The notes under the pieces: generated by a model
Databases searched by the model: none
What the model was told of the DNA's origin: nothing
The model's input: only the letters and a program-made list of their open reading frames with translations
Assembly: GCA_023101725.1 (NCBI GenBank)
Contig: JALJCO010001162.1
Coordinates: 310,001 to 374,000 of the forward strand
Source of the DNA: Atherinomorus stipes
Taxonomy: Eukaryota; Chordata; Actinopteri; Atheriniformes; Atherinidae
DNA: 64,000 nt
Reading direction: 5' to 3'
In this document: positions 25,501 through 38,791 of the stretch, piece after piece
Layout: each line of letters starts with the position of its first letter
How positions within the stretch are numbered: the first letter of the stretch is position 1
Translations under genes and position numbers: made by a program

Positions 25501-27079
25501 AGAACAAGTTTTTTCAGTTTGGGGCTTGCATTGTGCAAGAATACTAATTTATTTCTCAAAGAGCTTTTAGCCAAAAACTAATCATATCTTAGCATGGGTT
25601 TCAGTATGTCCTTAAAAATTTGAGTAAACTGGAAAAGTGGAGGGAAAAAAAAAGGGTGTCAGTCCTAAAAACTATCTAAAGCATATTAACAGGATCTGAA
25701 ATCCAGCTAAGATCTGACTCAGAACCTCAGGGAAGGATCTGGCACTTCAGTTGATCCATCTACTGTTCACTGAAGCCTCATCAGAAATGCTCTCAGTGGA
25801 AAGGTGCAATTCTTAAGAAAAAGGCCGAGGCATGAAATGATACAAGAACTGGACTGAAATCAGCAGAAAGAAGTCTTACGCAGTGAAGAATCCTCCCAAA
25901 GCCCAGAGCTAAACATCGTGGAAGCAGTGTGGGATCTTGTTTACAGAGAACAAAGCAAAAAGCAGACTTTCCAAAGACGAGCTTCAAAAAAGTCCTTCAA
26001 TAAGCCTGGAGAACTATTCCTGAAAATTAAAGCTTGTCTAAATGGGGTTGCTAGCATTTTGCTAACACTTTACAGTCCACTTTTGCCTTTTAGATTGTAT
26101 TTATATTTATATTTGCATATTTAAGAATAAACTGCTGAACTGAACTTAAAGGAGACTGAAGACTTTTGCAATGTTTTTGTTATGTATGGAAAGGTTTAAA
26201 CAAACCTAAATATTGTTTGTTTTTGGTTGATTTTACAAAACTTCTTTAGTTGAGAAAAGTTTTAATGCTACTACTTAACTCAAATATATATAAAATAATA
26301 CTGTGTGCCCCCCCCCCCTCCACCTTTGTGGCTAAAGTTCAGGGGATAAATGTTTCTGTCAACAAATTCTGTTCCAGCCCGTTCCTCCAAGCCAAGACAA
26401 AGACATGCATCGGCAGAGCCGAGGAGAAAAACAGGACAAAATTCCCAAGGTCATCCTCCTCTGCATCTGACCCATTTACCATCCCATCACACTCACACAC
26501 ACACACACACACACACACCAATCATGCATGAATAACAGTGCACTAAAACACTGGCATGCTACGCCCACTCTGCAACTCTGTCTCATTCTGTCACAGTCAC
26601 ACCTGCACACACAATCACACACACTGTAGATTATGTTACTGTATTATGCACTGACATCCCTTATGAAACTCTTCAGCAGGTTTCATGTAGACACACTCTG
26701 ACTGTGGCCTTAAGCGGCGCTTAGAAATAATTCAACATGCTGCCGCAGCGTTTAAGGGGTGCCTCTCCTAACAACCCTTTTTAAGTTGTTTTGAAAAACA
26801 TGCAGCACTCATATTGAAGTTTTTGTTGTGCACACATTCGCCCTGTCTGCATGCGTGCTGTAGTGGACACAAAGTAAAGAAACTAACTGATAGATAAAGA
26901 TGACTCATTCCTGGGAACTGCTCTGAAGCCTGAAAAGCTCAACATCACACAAGATACTAAAAACAGGGACTCGTGGACATAACTGCAACAGATTATTATT
27001 GACCATGTTAACTAGCCCAGATCATATATGCATGCATACATACAGACACACACTTTGTCTATACACACCTGTATATGCA
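22587..27079. other. Mostly unique non-coding sequence
   Basis: No gene supported. CTAAAAATAG at 24610-24619 matches the MEF2 consensus and lies in a repeat-free stretch (24560-24640). A further repeat-free stretch at 24860-25030 contains TTAAAATAGCTGG and TCCAATTATGAC motifs. Both could be regulatory, without direct proof. CA-rich patches are at 24790-24850. A short C-run lies at about 26309-26318. Confidence 0.45.
26494..26518. repeat. CA microsatellite
   Basis: About 12 CA units. Confidence 0.9.
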
Positions 27080-27270
27080 GACATTTTTCCTCTCTTCTTT
27101 CCTTTTTTTTTACTCTTGACATTTGTATGTTCACTGATTTTTTTTAAAGGGATTTGTTTGGTTTGATAATATTAATATGTATTTATGTGTTTTTGTATTT
27201 TCTTTTTCTCTCTTCGGGGGCTTCTTGGCCGGGTCTTGCTTGACAATAAAAACTGTTTCTCAATAATTTC
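27080..27270 (+). repeat. Possible LINE 3' end
   Basis: A T-rich stretch ends with GGCTTCTTGGCCGGGTCTTG and a weak AATAAAAAC segment. This layout resembles the 3' untranslated end of common fish LINEs, which carry a CTTGGCCAGGTCT motif. No coding part is attached, so the assignment is tentative. Confidence 0.35.
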
Positions 27271-29563
27271 ACCTAGTAAGATAAAGGTTGAATATATAAT
27301 ATGGAACAAAGTGCAACCTAATGGAGAAACATCATGGTGCATTCAGGGGCTTCTTTAGTTCTGCAACAATAAAGTCTTTTTAAAAACCATCAACAATTTC
27401 CCTCTAATTTATTTGTTCATTTTATTTAAATCATCAGTCACTCATTAAACTGCTTCAATATAATTTTCCTTTGGAAGTGAAAAAAAGTACAATGTAAGTC
27501 AGTTCAGTGGTGGAATATAACACTGTTATCACTATGAAGTCACATCATATGACTTGTCCATGACACTCTAATAAGGCTGAGAAAAGATCTGAGTAGAATT
27601 ATTTCACTTTAAACTGTGTTGCCTTCACATGTAAAGAAAAATGTCTGGTAGCTCAGATAGAACAAGTTCACAAATCCAGGTTTAACTGTCAGAGCAGCTG
27701 AATATTAAAGCTACAGGCTTATAAAATTTGACTTTAAGTTTAACTCTTTAATGTTTTAACAGAGAAAAAAGCAACAGGAAATCATTTCTTTGAATTCTTT
27801 TTCTTTTCTTTTGGACAATAATTTTTTTAAACAAATGGTTATGATGGCAGTTAATGATATAGTAACAGTAATAAAATGGTAAAAAAAAACAAAAACAAAC
27901 AACAAAAAGAACTGAAAGAAAAAATTTGATAGCAAAACTACTTTGGCAATAAATTCCCAAGCCAAGTGTTAGAGATGGCTTAAGCAGGTTTATCTACACA
28001 ACTATTGAATAAAATTCATTATAGTCACTGAAATATTTGCTGGCTGTTAAAGGGTTAAATACAACTACACAGAGTGTCTGAGCCTACTGGCAAGTATGCA
28101 AGTCTTAGTGTCCTGTTGGCCTTGGTAAGCTAACACAAACACACACTGTCATTTCCTCTGCCACTATCAACATCCTCTAAACACTAAGAATGATGTCATC
28201 ACCCAAACACACATTCACACACTGGGTACAATGGTTGCTATTGGTTCAACACAGAGGAGAGGGTTTGTGTCTTACCAGACATGAAGAAGAAATCATTTTC
28301 AATAAGGTGTAAAGCGTGAAGCAGCGTGTTTTTATGAACCAAATCTGCGGGGATATTCCAGCAACTCCACTCCCAGAAGAACATCATTATAAAAGGAGCT
28401 TCAACAACTCTAGTGGTACAGCGTGACATTTTGATGCTGTAAAAACAAATTTGTCTCCTCCGGCCAAAACACAGCATGATTTTCCTTTTTTCATTTTTTG
28501 TTTGTTTTGTTTTTTCTAGACTTGGTGTAATGAAAGAGGCGAAGAACAATACGCGAGGGGAAGCAGGTCCTACGCCAGCACTGTTTTTACTGGAAAACTT
28601 GCTTCACACATCAACTTTTCCGTCTCAGTTTGGAGGAAAAACTCTTCTGCATGCTTCAAATTCCCCATATCTCCACTTTTTTATGTGCAAATTCAAACTT
28701 TGCATAAAACAAAAGGATGTTTGGGAGGGAACGGTGGTGGCAAATAGAGAGGGAGAATAGGGGAGGTTGGATGGCTGCCAGGTCACAAGGCTTTATCCCT
28801 GAGCCAATTGATCTGCAAACACTGGCTCAGCAGGATGTGGAGACAAAAATGTACACAACACACCTGAGTGTGTGTCTCATCACAACACAACCTGTGAGCA
28901 CTTTATATATTATCTGGTTAAATCCTGAAATAACTTCTCAAATGTCAGTGTGTTTGAGTCGCGCAAAATGGCATTTTTTACGTTTATTCCAAGTTTATTC
29001 TTTGTGTCAGGAAACAGTTTCATCACGCCTAAAGAACCAGCTTCACTTTCCTGTAATCAATAACATATCCAAGCCACAGATAACCACAGTGAGATTGTAG
29101 AGATTTCCCACTGAAATGTATCATCTGCAGTAAATACAAAAATAGATATTACTTTATACTAAAAACAAACGGAAAGTTGACAAAATATACATCAACTCTA
29201 ACCCATGCATTTTATAAGGACCTTTTTTTCTTTCTATATATGTAGCACTAATAAAAATAGGAAATTAAAACAAAGATTTAAAGGAACAAAACAAAGAGTA
29301 GATGCTGTCTGTTGTAAAAACTCCCGGCTGCTAACAGACAGCAGATGAAATGATTCAAAGTGCCTCATGTGGACCATTACCCAGTAGATTCAGTTTTATT
29401 TTCTCTTTAGACAATAAGTATTTCCAGCTGAGTATTATTTTGAAAGTGTTGAATAGCCGCTAATTACAAAGCTTCTCTGATGTGAAGTTCACTTCTACAC
29501 CTTTCTAATGCATGCTTCCATTAAAATCAATGAATACTGGTCAAAAACTCGGGGTTACTAAGC
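27271..29563. other. Unique non-coding sequence
   Basis: No gene or repeat family recognised. Frames at 28238-28549 (minus) and 28476-29100 (plus) overlap on opposite strands and have no recognisable domain. Confidence 0.5.
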
Positions 29564-29766
29564 CAGGGGTCTCCAGTTCTGGTCTTGGAGGGCTGCTGTC
29601 CTGGAGCTTTTAGATGATTCCTGTTACAGTCCACCTGCCTCAGATTAAGAGGTATCCACAGACTTGGGCAGAACTGACAACCAGGCTAATTTAATTTGAA
29701 CCAGGTGTGTTGAGCAGAAAAACATCTAAAGCCTGCAGCCTTTGAGGACAGAAGTTGTATTTAACC
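29564..29766. mobile_element. Short palindromic hAT-type MITE
   Basis: Starts CAGGGGTCTCCAGTTCTGGT and continues with GGAGGGCTGCTGTCCTGGAG and TTTAGATG. The right half carries the inverted forms (ACATCTAAA, GCCTGCAGCC, GAGGACAGAAG). This is the layout of a very common fish MITE in which CAGGGGTCTCCAAC ends are typical. The right end is diverged and no target duplication can be read. Confidence 0.7.
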
Positions 29767-29983
29767 TTTCAGCTTGGAATGATTTGTTTCAGCTTGATGC
29801 TAATTACAGATAAATCTCCAAACTTCCATTTCTGAGCTTTACATGCTACATACTGTATATTCAAGCATGTTCTGTGTGAAGATTTACTGGAAAATATTTT
29901 ATGTTTATCATTATCTTTGCACAAATGTAAAATCATACAAATAGCAATAGTGCTTTTGCTAGCTTAGAATGTCGCATTCGTAT

Positions 29984-30664
29984 GGGGAGCCAAAGTCACG
30001 CCCCTTCCGGTGAGCCCCATTGGACATTAGAAAGGCAACTATATAGATGTCAATGGGCAAAAATAATTGTCTTCTGGCCCCAGTCGTTCTCTGTCCTGGA
30101 TTCCAGATATGTTGGTTATGGATTTAAATAAAAAAATATTTGTGCAAAGAAAAAATAAGTGCCGCAAAGAACTTTAATCATTTCAGGTTTTACTTGAAGC
30201 CGCTTTGTGGACAACAGCTCTCGTCGCAAGTGATGACATCACTCCCTGCGACTGGCGCGAACAAGACTGGCCATCATTCCATCGGCATAATGTAAACACT
30301 CGACATGTCCTGACTTACAGTATAATGAATTTCACCTGTCGATGCTCTTTTCCTCCTTCCTCCTTGATGTGCCCGTGTAAAATCACCATGAACAGCTGGT
30401 GACATGTATTGCTCTGGACGAGAGCGGTAGTCCACAAAGCGTCTTCAAGCAAAACCTGAAATAATCTAAAATCTTGACGGTTCTTTATTTTTTTTTTTCC
30501 GCAAGAAAAATTTTAATTGAAATCCACAACTAGCATATCTGGAATCAGGGCAGAGAACAACTGGGACCAGAAGATAATTATTTTCACCCCACTGACTCCC
30601 ATTCATATTTTTTGGTTTCTAGCTCCCATGGGGCAGAAGTAGATGGGCGTGACTTTGGCTCCCC
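29984..30664. mobile_element. Long inverted-repeat element (foldback)
   Basis: The left arm begins GGGGAGCCAAAGTCACGCCC at 29984. The right arm, read on the minus strand from 30664, begins the same way (19 of 20 identical). Arms remain similar for about 220 bp, sharing AATAATTxTCTTCTGG, TTCCAGATATG, TTTCAGGTTTT and CGCTTTGTGGAC, and are separated by roughly 220 bp. Only a small open frame (30205-30402) lies in the loop and has no domain I recognise. AT flanks both ends, too short to call a target duplication. Confidence 0.85.
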
Positions 30665-30780
30665 ATTTGCAGGAAATGCTGGTCCACTGCCTCGCATTTT
30701 CACTGTCCATGCTTCCACACCAGCTGGGACTAACTTTAATTCCTGTTTAAAAGCCATCTAAATGAAACCTCTCCCATTCA

Positions 30781-30946
30781 TAGTGTTGTAGTCAAGACCA
30801 CACCACCAGGACCAAGACACTACCAATACCAGGAATCAAGACCATGACATTACCCAATCTCGCACAATGTCTTGGTCTCCATCCCTGGTTTTGGAAACGC
30901 CTTGATCTTGTCTTGGTTCCTGGTCTTGGTCTGGACTAAAACACTA
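30781..30946. mobile_element. Palindromic MITE rich in AAGACC
   Basis: Left end TAGTGTTGTAGTCAAGACCA, inverted right end TAGTGTTTTAGTCCAGACCA (17 of 20). The interior is made of repeated CCAAGACC/CAAGAC words on one half and their complements on the other. Flanks CCCATTCA and GCCATTTG agree at 5 of 8 positions, which would fit a decayed 8-bp duplication. Non-coding. Confidence 0.75.
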
Positions 30947-33900
30947 GCCATTTGTCTCTGTTTTCCCCTTTATATTGATTGAGCTATAACATGCTGCAAG
31001 TGTTTGTGATACAACAGGCTAATCCTTTGCTGTACCGAGAGCCTTAAACAGAAAACTGATGTCACCTTCCACACCTAACAGCAGGCTGAACAATGAAATT
31101 GCACAGTTCCTTATAACTGATAGACTTTTGCTTCGAATAAAAGGGGAGAAATCATAAACACATGAGATTTATTAGGAGGAGTATCTCCACAATAACAGAT
31201 ATCCCACGTGTGCTTCAGGCATGAAGAGATGAATGAGTAAATCTCCCTGTAAACTGTAGTAATCGGGCTCTGCGGTGAATAGTGCTAGAGAGATGCCCTC
31301 CATAGAAAACCACTCATCTTGAAAGATCAGGGCTATGGCTTTCACAGTGTAAGTAAGCTCTCTCCATCATGAGTGCAGTTCATTTGTTCTGCTTTCCTGC
31401 CGCGGCAGTCTGACTGCTCAGTTTCTGATCTAATCTCTGCCGCCGTAGTCTCAATGGCTTATTTACTTACTGAATTATGGCCTCGCAGGCAAGCCAATGT
31501 GTGTTTGACTCGAGTGGTTTCAAATTATGAGGAAAAGACAATAACTTGTGTGTTTGAGAGCATGACTAAATAAATAAATAAATGTGAATGCAGTTACTGG
31601 AGTGGCTCATATTGAGAATATTGGTACCAGTTTGCACAATACAAGAGATGAAGAATCATGTTTAATTTGTTGTCAGATTTGTGGCAGTGAATGGACAGCA
31701 GCTCTCACATCTACAGTATATTGTCATGAATCTGATGTTTTCTAATAAGGGAATTGTGCTTTGTGATTACATGACTTAAACTGATCATTAAGCCTCCTAT
31801 TTATTCAGTTTCAGGAGAGCTAGTTTTCTTCAGCAAAAGTTAGCTGCAGTGTTTTTCAGTGCGTTACAGTAGCAATATGGATTCCCCTGAACCCTAAACA
31901 GGCTGTAAAGAAGAACTAAATTTCTGCTCATGAACTTTAGCCAGGCAGGCTCAGTTTAGAATAACATTAAAATCACCTGATTAATAAAATCCACATTAGC
32001 AATCCAAACTATAGATCTCGGTGAAATACCAGAAATTTACCAATGAAAATGTTGGAAAATGGCAGCTAAATCATGATAAAACTAAAAAGAAAAAATAGTA
32101 AAAGGAGCAACAAAATTTCTCATTCATTGATGAGAATGTTGGCAGATTTTGGCTATTGTAATGATAAAAAAAAAAAGATAACAATAACTACTGATTAAAT
32201 GAGGAATCAAAGAAAATTGACTGATCTTTTGCATTTAAGCCTGGGGATGAGTGCAACATAAAAAAGGGAGAAAATGCAACTATTTCTTTTTGTAGCCCAC
32301 AAAAACATGACAAAAGAATTAGCCTGCTTTACACCTGTGGTGTTGCATGCTTTTTGTGTGTGTTTTTGGTGTGATCTCATCATTTGGGCTCCCTCAATCA
32401 GCATCCTGTATCCTATCAGCATGAATACGCATTTCACCTCAGTTTCAGAGTGAGGGAACAAGTCAGACATTGAAAAAACAACTTATCTGACATGGATAAA
32501 ACTGAGGATGAGTTGCAAATAATTTGTGTGCGTGAATGTGACTGTTTTGCAGTTACCGCTGGGCAACTTCCGTGTCTTTATATTGAGTCATACTGCCCGT
32601 GAATCACGCAGAGCTCTGTATTTATGCCCATCACCAGAGGCAACTTGTGTAAATGTAAATGTGCAGGCAGGTGTTCCACTGCAAGGTTGGTGGTGAAGAT
32701 AAACATACACACACACAGATACGACACAGCATTTCATCCTACACTCTCAGTGTGAGCCACATTCAACATACCATCGCCATGGTAACTATATGACCTAACC
32801 TCATGATATTACAGTAGGTCATCACTATAAAAGTCCACAGCTGTGGCACAAATCCACTTCACTAGCGTTATCACAAATTCAAATATTGACACAATCTTTT
32901 AAATGGTCTTTTACATCCAAAATTACACCCAGGACTGGTTCATTAAACATCCTATAGTGTTTTTCTGAATTTTTGAAGGAGGACCACAGTCCAGAGAGAC
33001 AGTTTATCTTCACAATCCACAGCGTTTATCCCAATTCCCCTGCAAACTGATGTCTTAATTATATAGCCAGTCTAGTTTAAAAATGTATTTTAAACAACAA
33101 TCGGTGTCTATGAATGCTCTCTAACTAGCACTTTGAAAACTGAGCAGTATTAATAAATGGCAATGCAAACCAAATACACAGTTTCAAGTGGATTTTTCAG
33201 ACAAGACTAAATAAGACTTTATCATCATTGTAATCAAATAATGAAAATGTAAATAGTTCTTTGCTCTAACCAGGCAAAAGGTTGGTATCAGTGCACCGCC
33301 TGGTTGAGACAGAACTGTTTGTGAAACCAGAGCAAGAACTGCTTTGGTGGAAAAGCACTCGTGCCTTCCTGCCTTTTTAAGGGTTGCTCTGCAGTATAAG
33401 CAGCTGTAACAACACTGGAACAGTTCTGACCATGAGTTTATCTTCCTTGCATTTAAGTGATCGACACGGAGCCACACTTGAGGAACAAGCAACAGGAAAA
33501 TCCTGCCTTTGGAAGCACCTGTGATCAGACAGCATCTGTCATGGTGCAGATTTTTCCAAAGTCTGAAAGCAAAGCCAAGAGGAGCTGAAAAAGCCTAACA
33601 TCTTCTCAGACCTTTTGAGTTATAAGTAAAATTTATTCATATGCTACGATATGGCCAGACAACAGGTGAGTATTAAAACTTCAAGTCTGTTTTCAACAAA
33701 TTAATAAGTTATTACATAAGCAGCAACATTACTCTTCTTCCTCTCCTTCTCCTGTCTTTCTCTGTGCTGTTTCCCATTTTTGTTTCTTATCTTCTCCCCC
33801 TCTCCATTCCTTTGTTTTTCTCCCTCATCCTCTCCTTTTCTGTCTGTTGTGACTATGAGGAAGCAGCTGTGCTCCGCAGACAATTACATAACTCCGTGTG

Positions 33901-35071
33901 TGTTTAAACTGTGTATTGAAACACAAGCCCGATGGTAAGAGACACAAAAGGAAGGTAGAGAGGAAAAAAAGATAGATAAATGTCTTGGCATCTCTGACTA
34001 ACTTTTATCTGCACTATTATTGTGTCTGCTGGTGTTTTCTCTCAGCCTTCCCTCCACTGGTCCCCTCACTGCCCCCCATCCCCTCCATCCTACCCTCCAT
34101 CCCTACATACAGAGTTACTGGGCTGTGAAATGTGAAAAACTGCAGCATGCATGGCAATTCATTATCTTGTCAAACTTCCCCAGGCCTGCTTCAAGCCAGG
34201 GGCAGACAGTAAGAGAGAAAAACAGAGTGAAGAAGAGACCGAGACAGAAAAAAAAACAACAGTTCATGCAGTGGTCACTGCTGCAGGTCAACAGGTTACC
34301 AAAGAGAAGAGAAGCAGGGGAAAATAACAGATGCTGTGCATGAGTAGTTGCACAGCTTGCAAGCATATTCTGCAGTTTGGACAATCAGCTGTACCAAGGC
34401 TGGGACTCCCCCCATCAAGATTCAGGCATTTATATGACACAAATAAAAACTACTTTACAAAGGCGCAAGATATGAGTGTTTGGAACCACCGGGTGTCACA
34501 CTAGAGTAGCAGCGTCTCAGAAGACCAAAGTGAATGGAAACAAATCCATCATGGAAACCCAGTTAGGCTCATTGCAACAGCATGAAGAGTTCTGGTCCTT
34601 CTCTGCATGGAAGCAGATTGTATATTTGTGTAGTGAAAGGTCTCCAATGCATTGACAACTTGACCACTGACCGTAACCCATAACAGGGACGGTTGGACGA
34701 TGACATTAGACTGGATGGATTAAAAAGGGCAGTTTGTGAACCGAGAATTTTGAAGTCTGGAGTTTGGCATTTAGCATCACCATCTTGGTTGTTTTAGAGC
34801 TGGAAGTTAACAACGAAGGAGGAAGTGGAAAGACATTGAGTGATATGGATTAGACTTCATTATCTATGTCTGATTAGGAATATTTGCAGAGAAATTTTCA
34901 AAGTACATAAATAAGAGGGAGTAAAAGACATCCCTACTTGTGGAAAAATATCTTAAAGAACAAGAAATGTTTTGGAACTGGCCCTTTTTTTTTGCTCTGT
35001 TTAGTCTTTTTGGGCCTCAATGTAAGCCTATAGTAGTTACACAAACATTTTTAGCGTGTATATACTTCTGT
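30947..35071. other. Unique non-coding sequence
   Basis: No gene supported. A polypyrimidine stretch (CT-rich on plus) covers 33733-33845, and a C-rich one 34030-34110. CATGGTAAC at 32777-32785 is half of an RFX-type X-box. 31370-31560 is repeat-free and might be regulatory. Confidence 0.45.
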
Positions 35072-35706
35072 ATATAGAGTCGTCTTCAAAATTATTCATA
35101 CCCTCCAATTAAAGAAAAAGCTAAATTCAAAACAGAAATTCAAATAACAAGAAACTAAAGAAACTAATAATAAATCAAAATTCACTTAATTAAAAGTTAT
35201 TAAAATAAAATGTTGCTTTGGAATCATGGTAGGAAATAACAATAACAATAATAATAATAAACAAAACTGTCTGAGACACATTAGAGCACCTTTCCCATAA
35301 ACAGTGGCCCAACATACCTGTGAACAGGTATAGAGGTGTTTTTGAACGTTACAGAAAACCCTTGTTTTCAAAGAGTTGCTCAATAAAAGTTTAGCTTCGG
35401 AGCTCCATCATGCTCGTTTACTTGTTTTATTTTTTGTTTGTTTTTAATATTTCTTTTTTTGAACCACAATTCAAAATCAATGTCATAATTTTCATAGAAT
35501 TTTTATTCATTAATGATTTTGTCAATTTTAACTTATTTTGCTGACAGCTGATTTTTTTTCTTCTTTAAACGGAGGGTAGGAGTCATTTTGAGGACGTCTA
35601 TAAAAGCAGAATTGATACTGAGCTGAATTCAAAACGTCGCTAGATCAGGATCAAGTGAATCTGAACTAAAATCTATCAGGAAAATCTACCTTAAGACGAC
35701 TCCATT
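35072..35706. mobile_element. Probable Tc1-like MITE
   Basis: Left end contains GAGTCGTCTTCAAAATTATT (35077-35096). The right end on the minus strand reads GGAGTCGTCTTAAGGTAG (ending about 35703). GAGTCGTCTT is shared exactly, and 'CAAAATTATTCATACCC' is typical of fish Tc1-like ends. The interior has no transposase frame. TA occurs at the left edge but the duplication cannot be proven. Confidence 0.5.
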
Positions 35707-38009
35707 ACTGAGATTGCAACAATGTTACATAACACGCAAATAAACTGCCTGACAACTCAAATTAAAGGGCAGAATTTCCCAATGTGCACATCCTTGGGGG
35801 CAAGGTTTTGATTGTGTTCGACCTCTTTCAAATCTGTCTCTAAACTGAAATATCAAAGATTAAATTTGTGGATGTTTCTTTCACTGAATGAGAAGACTTA
35901 GCAGAACTGCATGCTGTTGCGTTTTATCTGCTGCTGCTTCGATAATGTCTGTGTGCACTCATGAAATCCAGGCGCTGTAGTCTTGCCTGGCCAAATGGAG
36001 ACACTGTATCTCAGTAACACAGAGCTGGTTGGTATAGCATAGTGCTGTAATGACTCCACAGCAAATAAATCAATAAGCCTGAAAGGAACTACAGACACAC
36101 AGAGCATGTAAACTAGAAGACGAGATGAGAAAGGGATTGTTTGAGTCATCCTGTTTAAAGCACTGTAAGACTTTTAAAAGGATACCTGCAGACCTTGTCC
36201 ACATAGTGTTTCCGTCTATAAATGTGGCTCAACAACAACCACAGGAAACCTAAACCTCTGCTTCAATTACACCTTCATCATCCCTCTGTTTTCACTGTCT
36301 CCGTTTTTCCCCCTCGTTCATCAGACTTTGGAGTAGCTCTGCTTTGAAATAAATTGATTAAATCTAATTGGGAAGTCTGGGTTTGATCCTTGACTGCTCC
36401 ACACACACATACACACAAATCCCTGAAGCCCATCACATCATCCCTAACCTGCAAAGATGCTGCAATTATACGCGGAACATGGGCTCGCACTGTCAGAGGC
36501 AACAAGGCTGATGGACAGGCAAGTCAGGGAGTGTGTTTTCCACATGTTTAGCCATGATGCAAAGCAGCTGATAAAAGAAGCTTGTAGGAGGAAACAAAGA
36601 CCAGGAGCAGGGACAGTCTGGAAGGATAAATGACAGCCACAAATCAGGCTGTCTATGTGTGTGTGCGTGTGCATGTGTGCCGTTTGTCTGCTTGTGTGTG
36701 TGGTTCTGTCCGTCTGACAGCAAACGGCCAATTACTGTCAAAAGTGGCGGGATGAGTCCTGCCAGACCATAGCTTTCCATTAGTGCATGCCAGCCAAGCG
36801 TGTGTGTGCGTGTGTGTTAATGTGTGTGCATGTGAGATGGAGTGAATGAGGGAATAGAGAGAGACAGAAGGAACAAGAGTGGAAAAAATGTGGGTGTGCC
36901 ATGTCTCTGTGTGGATAAGTGTTTGTCTTTCTCTTTTTTGAGACTACATTGCTGCTGGTTGAGATAAATTTGACAGAACACATCTTTTCCTTTAAGTTTT
37001 GGCCTTCCAATCATAATAGACCGGAATATTCCATCCCGAAATGCCTAGCTTACAACATAAATGGTCATTTCGGTGAGAATGAAAACCCACACTGCTGTTT
37101 GACAGACAAAAATGGAAATATTCTTTTAAATTAGCCTACATACAAAAACAGCATCCACGCGGCAGCAACATTAAATCAATACTGTGACATTCTGAATGCT
37201 AATGATGTTTGTGTGGAGTCATTTTTACATTTATGTGCAGCACAAAGAGCTTTCCAAAAGTTGTTAGCCGAGCTAAAATACTGAAGCGGCTTCCGCCAAA
37301 TGAAAATTACTGTCACAAGTTTAACCAGCTTTCTATGAAGCGTCTCATTAGCTAGCAAATAACAGCCATCAATGCATCAATCACCTGGAGCAAGTCTTGC
37401 TGGTGAAGGAATAAACAACTATTTAGCTGCGATTTGCGTTTTAATAGTTTCTTTTTTAATCAAATCTGATCATTTTACTGGTCTTTAGACATTAAAAAAA
37501 AATCAACATATTGCCAATAGTTAGCTATTAGCAAACAGTTGCTACAGTATATGGTACTGAAGAAACAGTAGGCTAATATGCAGAGTAATCCACTGAGCCA
37601 AAGATCTATTAGTTGTGTCTAGGTTTAGATCGCAAGTCACCCAAAAATCAGTCTATTTTGTAGCCCGAATCTAGACATTAGAATTTAATCCATTATTTAT
37701 AAAATATAAAATTAAAAAACAACCTAAGCTGTATAAATGATAGCCAAATGCTATCAGGGTACAGGGGTACAGTGTAGCTTAGACTTAGTCTAAGCTAGTC
37801 TAAGCTTAGATGACTTAAAAACATTCATATTAGACCAGTGGTAGTCCGATTTTAGCCTATTAGATGTCTTTTAAACCAAAATATGCTCAGTGGTATTGCT
37901 TTTCATTCTGTCTTTTTTTTTTAACATTTACAGTGCAAATGACAACGTAACTCAGCAGTCTTGAAAGAAATAAACTTAAAGGCGAGAGAGGCTTTAGAGT
38001 TGTGCTAGT
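35707..38009. other. Unique non-coding sequence
   Basis: No gene supported. TG-rich patches lie at 36655-36710 and 36799-36835. Repeat-free, motif-rich stretches at 36720-36790 and 37150-37400 are possible conserved elements. Overlapping short frames on the minus strand at 36.3-37.0 kb are largely the translation of the TG repeats. Confidence 0.45.
37150..37400. promoter_or_regulatory. Candidate conserved non-coding element
   Basis: A 250-bp stretch without simple repeats, containing AATGCTAATGATG, TCATTAGCTAGC and ATCAATGCATCAATCACC, words typical of homeodomain and Pbx/Hox sites. Conservation cannot be seen from one sequence, so this is a guess from composition. Confidence 0.2.
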
Positions 38010-38760
38010 TTTCAGCGGCGTTTGCCAAGCCAGGGTAATTCTGTACTGACCATAGACAGCTAATATAAAATGGATGAAGAATCTGGTTGATTTCTGAGGA
38101 GCTAAAAGGAAAGCAAGGTTCCCATCGTTGCTGTTTTAGCAGCATTGTGTCATCACTCCCGGAAAATACCAAAATGAGCAAGAGAGGGGCTCTCTGAGCC
38201 TCAGGACAAATGATTGGAAGCCAACGAGCTCTGAGTTAAATGCTAACCGGGCTAACCAGTGAACAGGAGCAAACAAAGATAGGCAGGTTAAAGATAAGGC
38301 ACACACCCGCCGTTAGCCTGCTAAAGACTGCCATTGTGCTACTCTGTTATTGGCTGAAGCCTCAATTGGAGGAAACAGGGAGCTAACTACTAGCCACCAC
38401 GCCTGAAGCCAGCAGCCAGCAGCCAGTCTGCCACCTGTCGATAGAAAAGAAAACGCCCCTAATTATGTGTAATTCCGAGATTACACAACATGTAAACAGA
38501 TGAATTATAAAACAACACACCCTCTTACAGTTACATTAAAGTAAACTATACCTATGAAACCTTAAATATTTTTTGAACCAGGCTGTAAACATGTTTATTT
38601 CTGCTGTTAAATTGGCCTTTTTAACATGAGAGTCTATGGGAATTTGCTCTGTTTTGGAGCCAGCCCCTAGCGGATGAGGGGTGAACTGCAATTATTACAG
38701 GAACTTCTGGGACCTCACTTTTCTCCAGCAGAGTTTCCCCCTTGGTACTGGCCTTACTGG
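38010..38760 (-). repeat. Dispersed repeat, second copy at 51.6 kb
   Basis: The reverse complement aligns with 51541-52110. Shared blocks include TGGCTCCAAAACAGAGCAAA, AACATGTTTACAGCCTGGTT and TAGTTAGCTCCCTG. The two copies are in opposite orientation about 13 kb apart. Coding potential is absent and the exact ends are unclear. The class is unknown to me. Confidence 0.75.
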
Positions 38761-38777
38761 ACACAGAGAAAACCATT

Positions 38778-38791
38778 GTTGCCAAGGTAAC
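38778..38791. promoter_or_regulatory. RFX X-box-like palindrome
   Basis: GTTGCCAAGGTAAC fits the RFX consensus (GTTNCCATGGNAAC type) and is embedded in CATTGTT...AACAATG, giving a 22-bp imperfect palindrome. It lies just outside the dispersed repeat. Binding is inferred from the motif only. Confidence 0.35.

Noticed and set aside
28717..29100. 127-codon plus-strand frame
   Set aside because: No domain, no codon bias I can see, and overlaps another frame on the same strand.
37976..37995. TTAAAGGCGAGAGAGG as a TTAA-element end
   Set aside because: No matching inverted end found within 1 kb.
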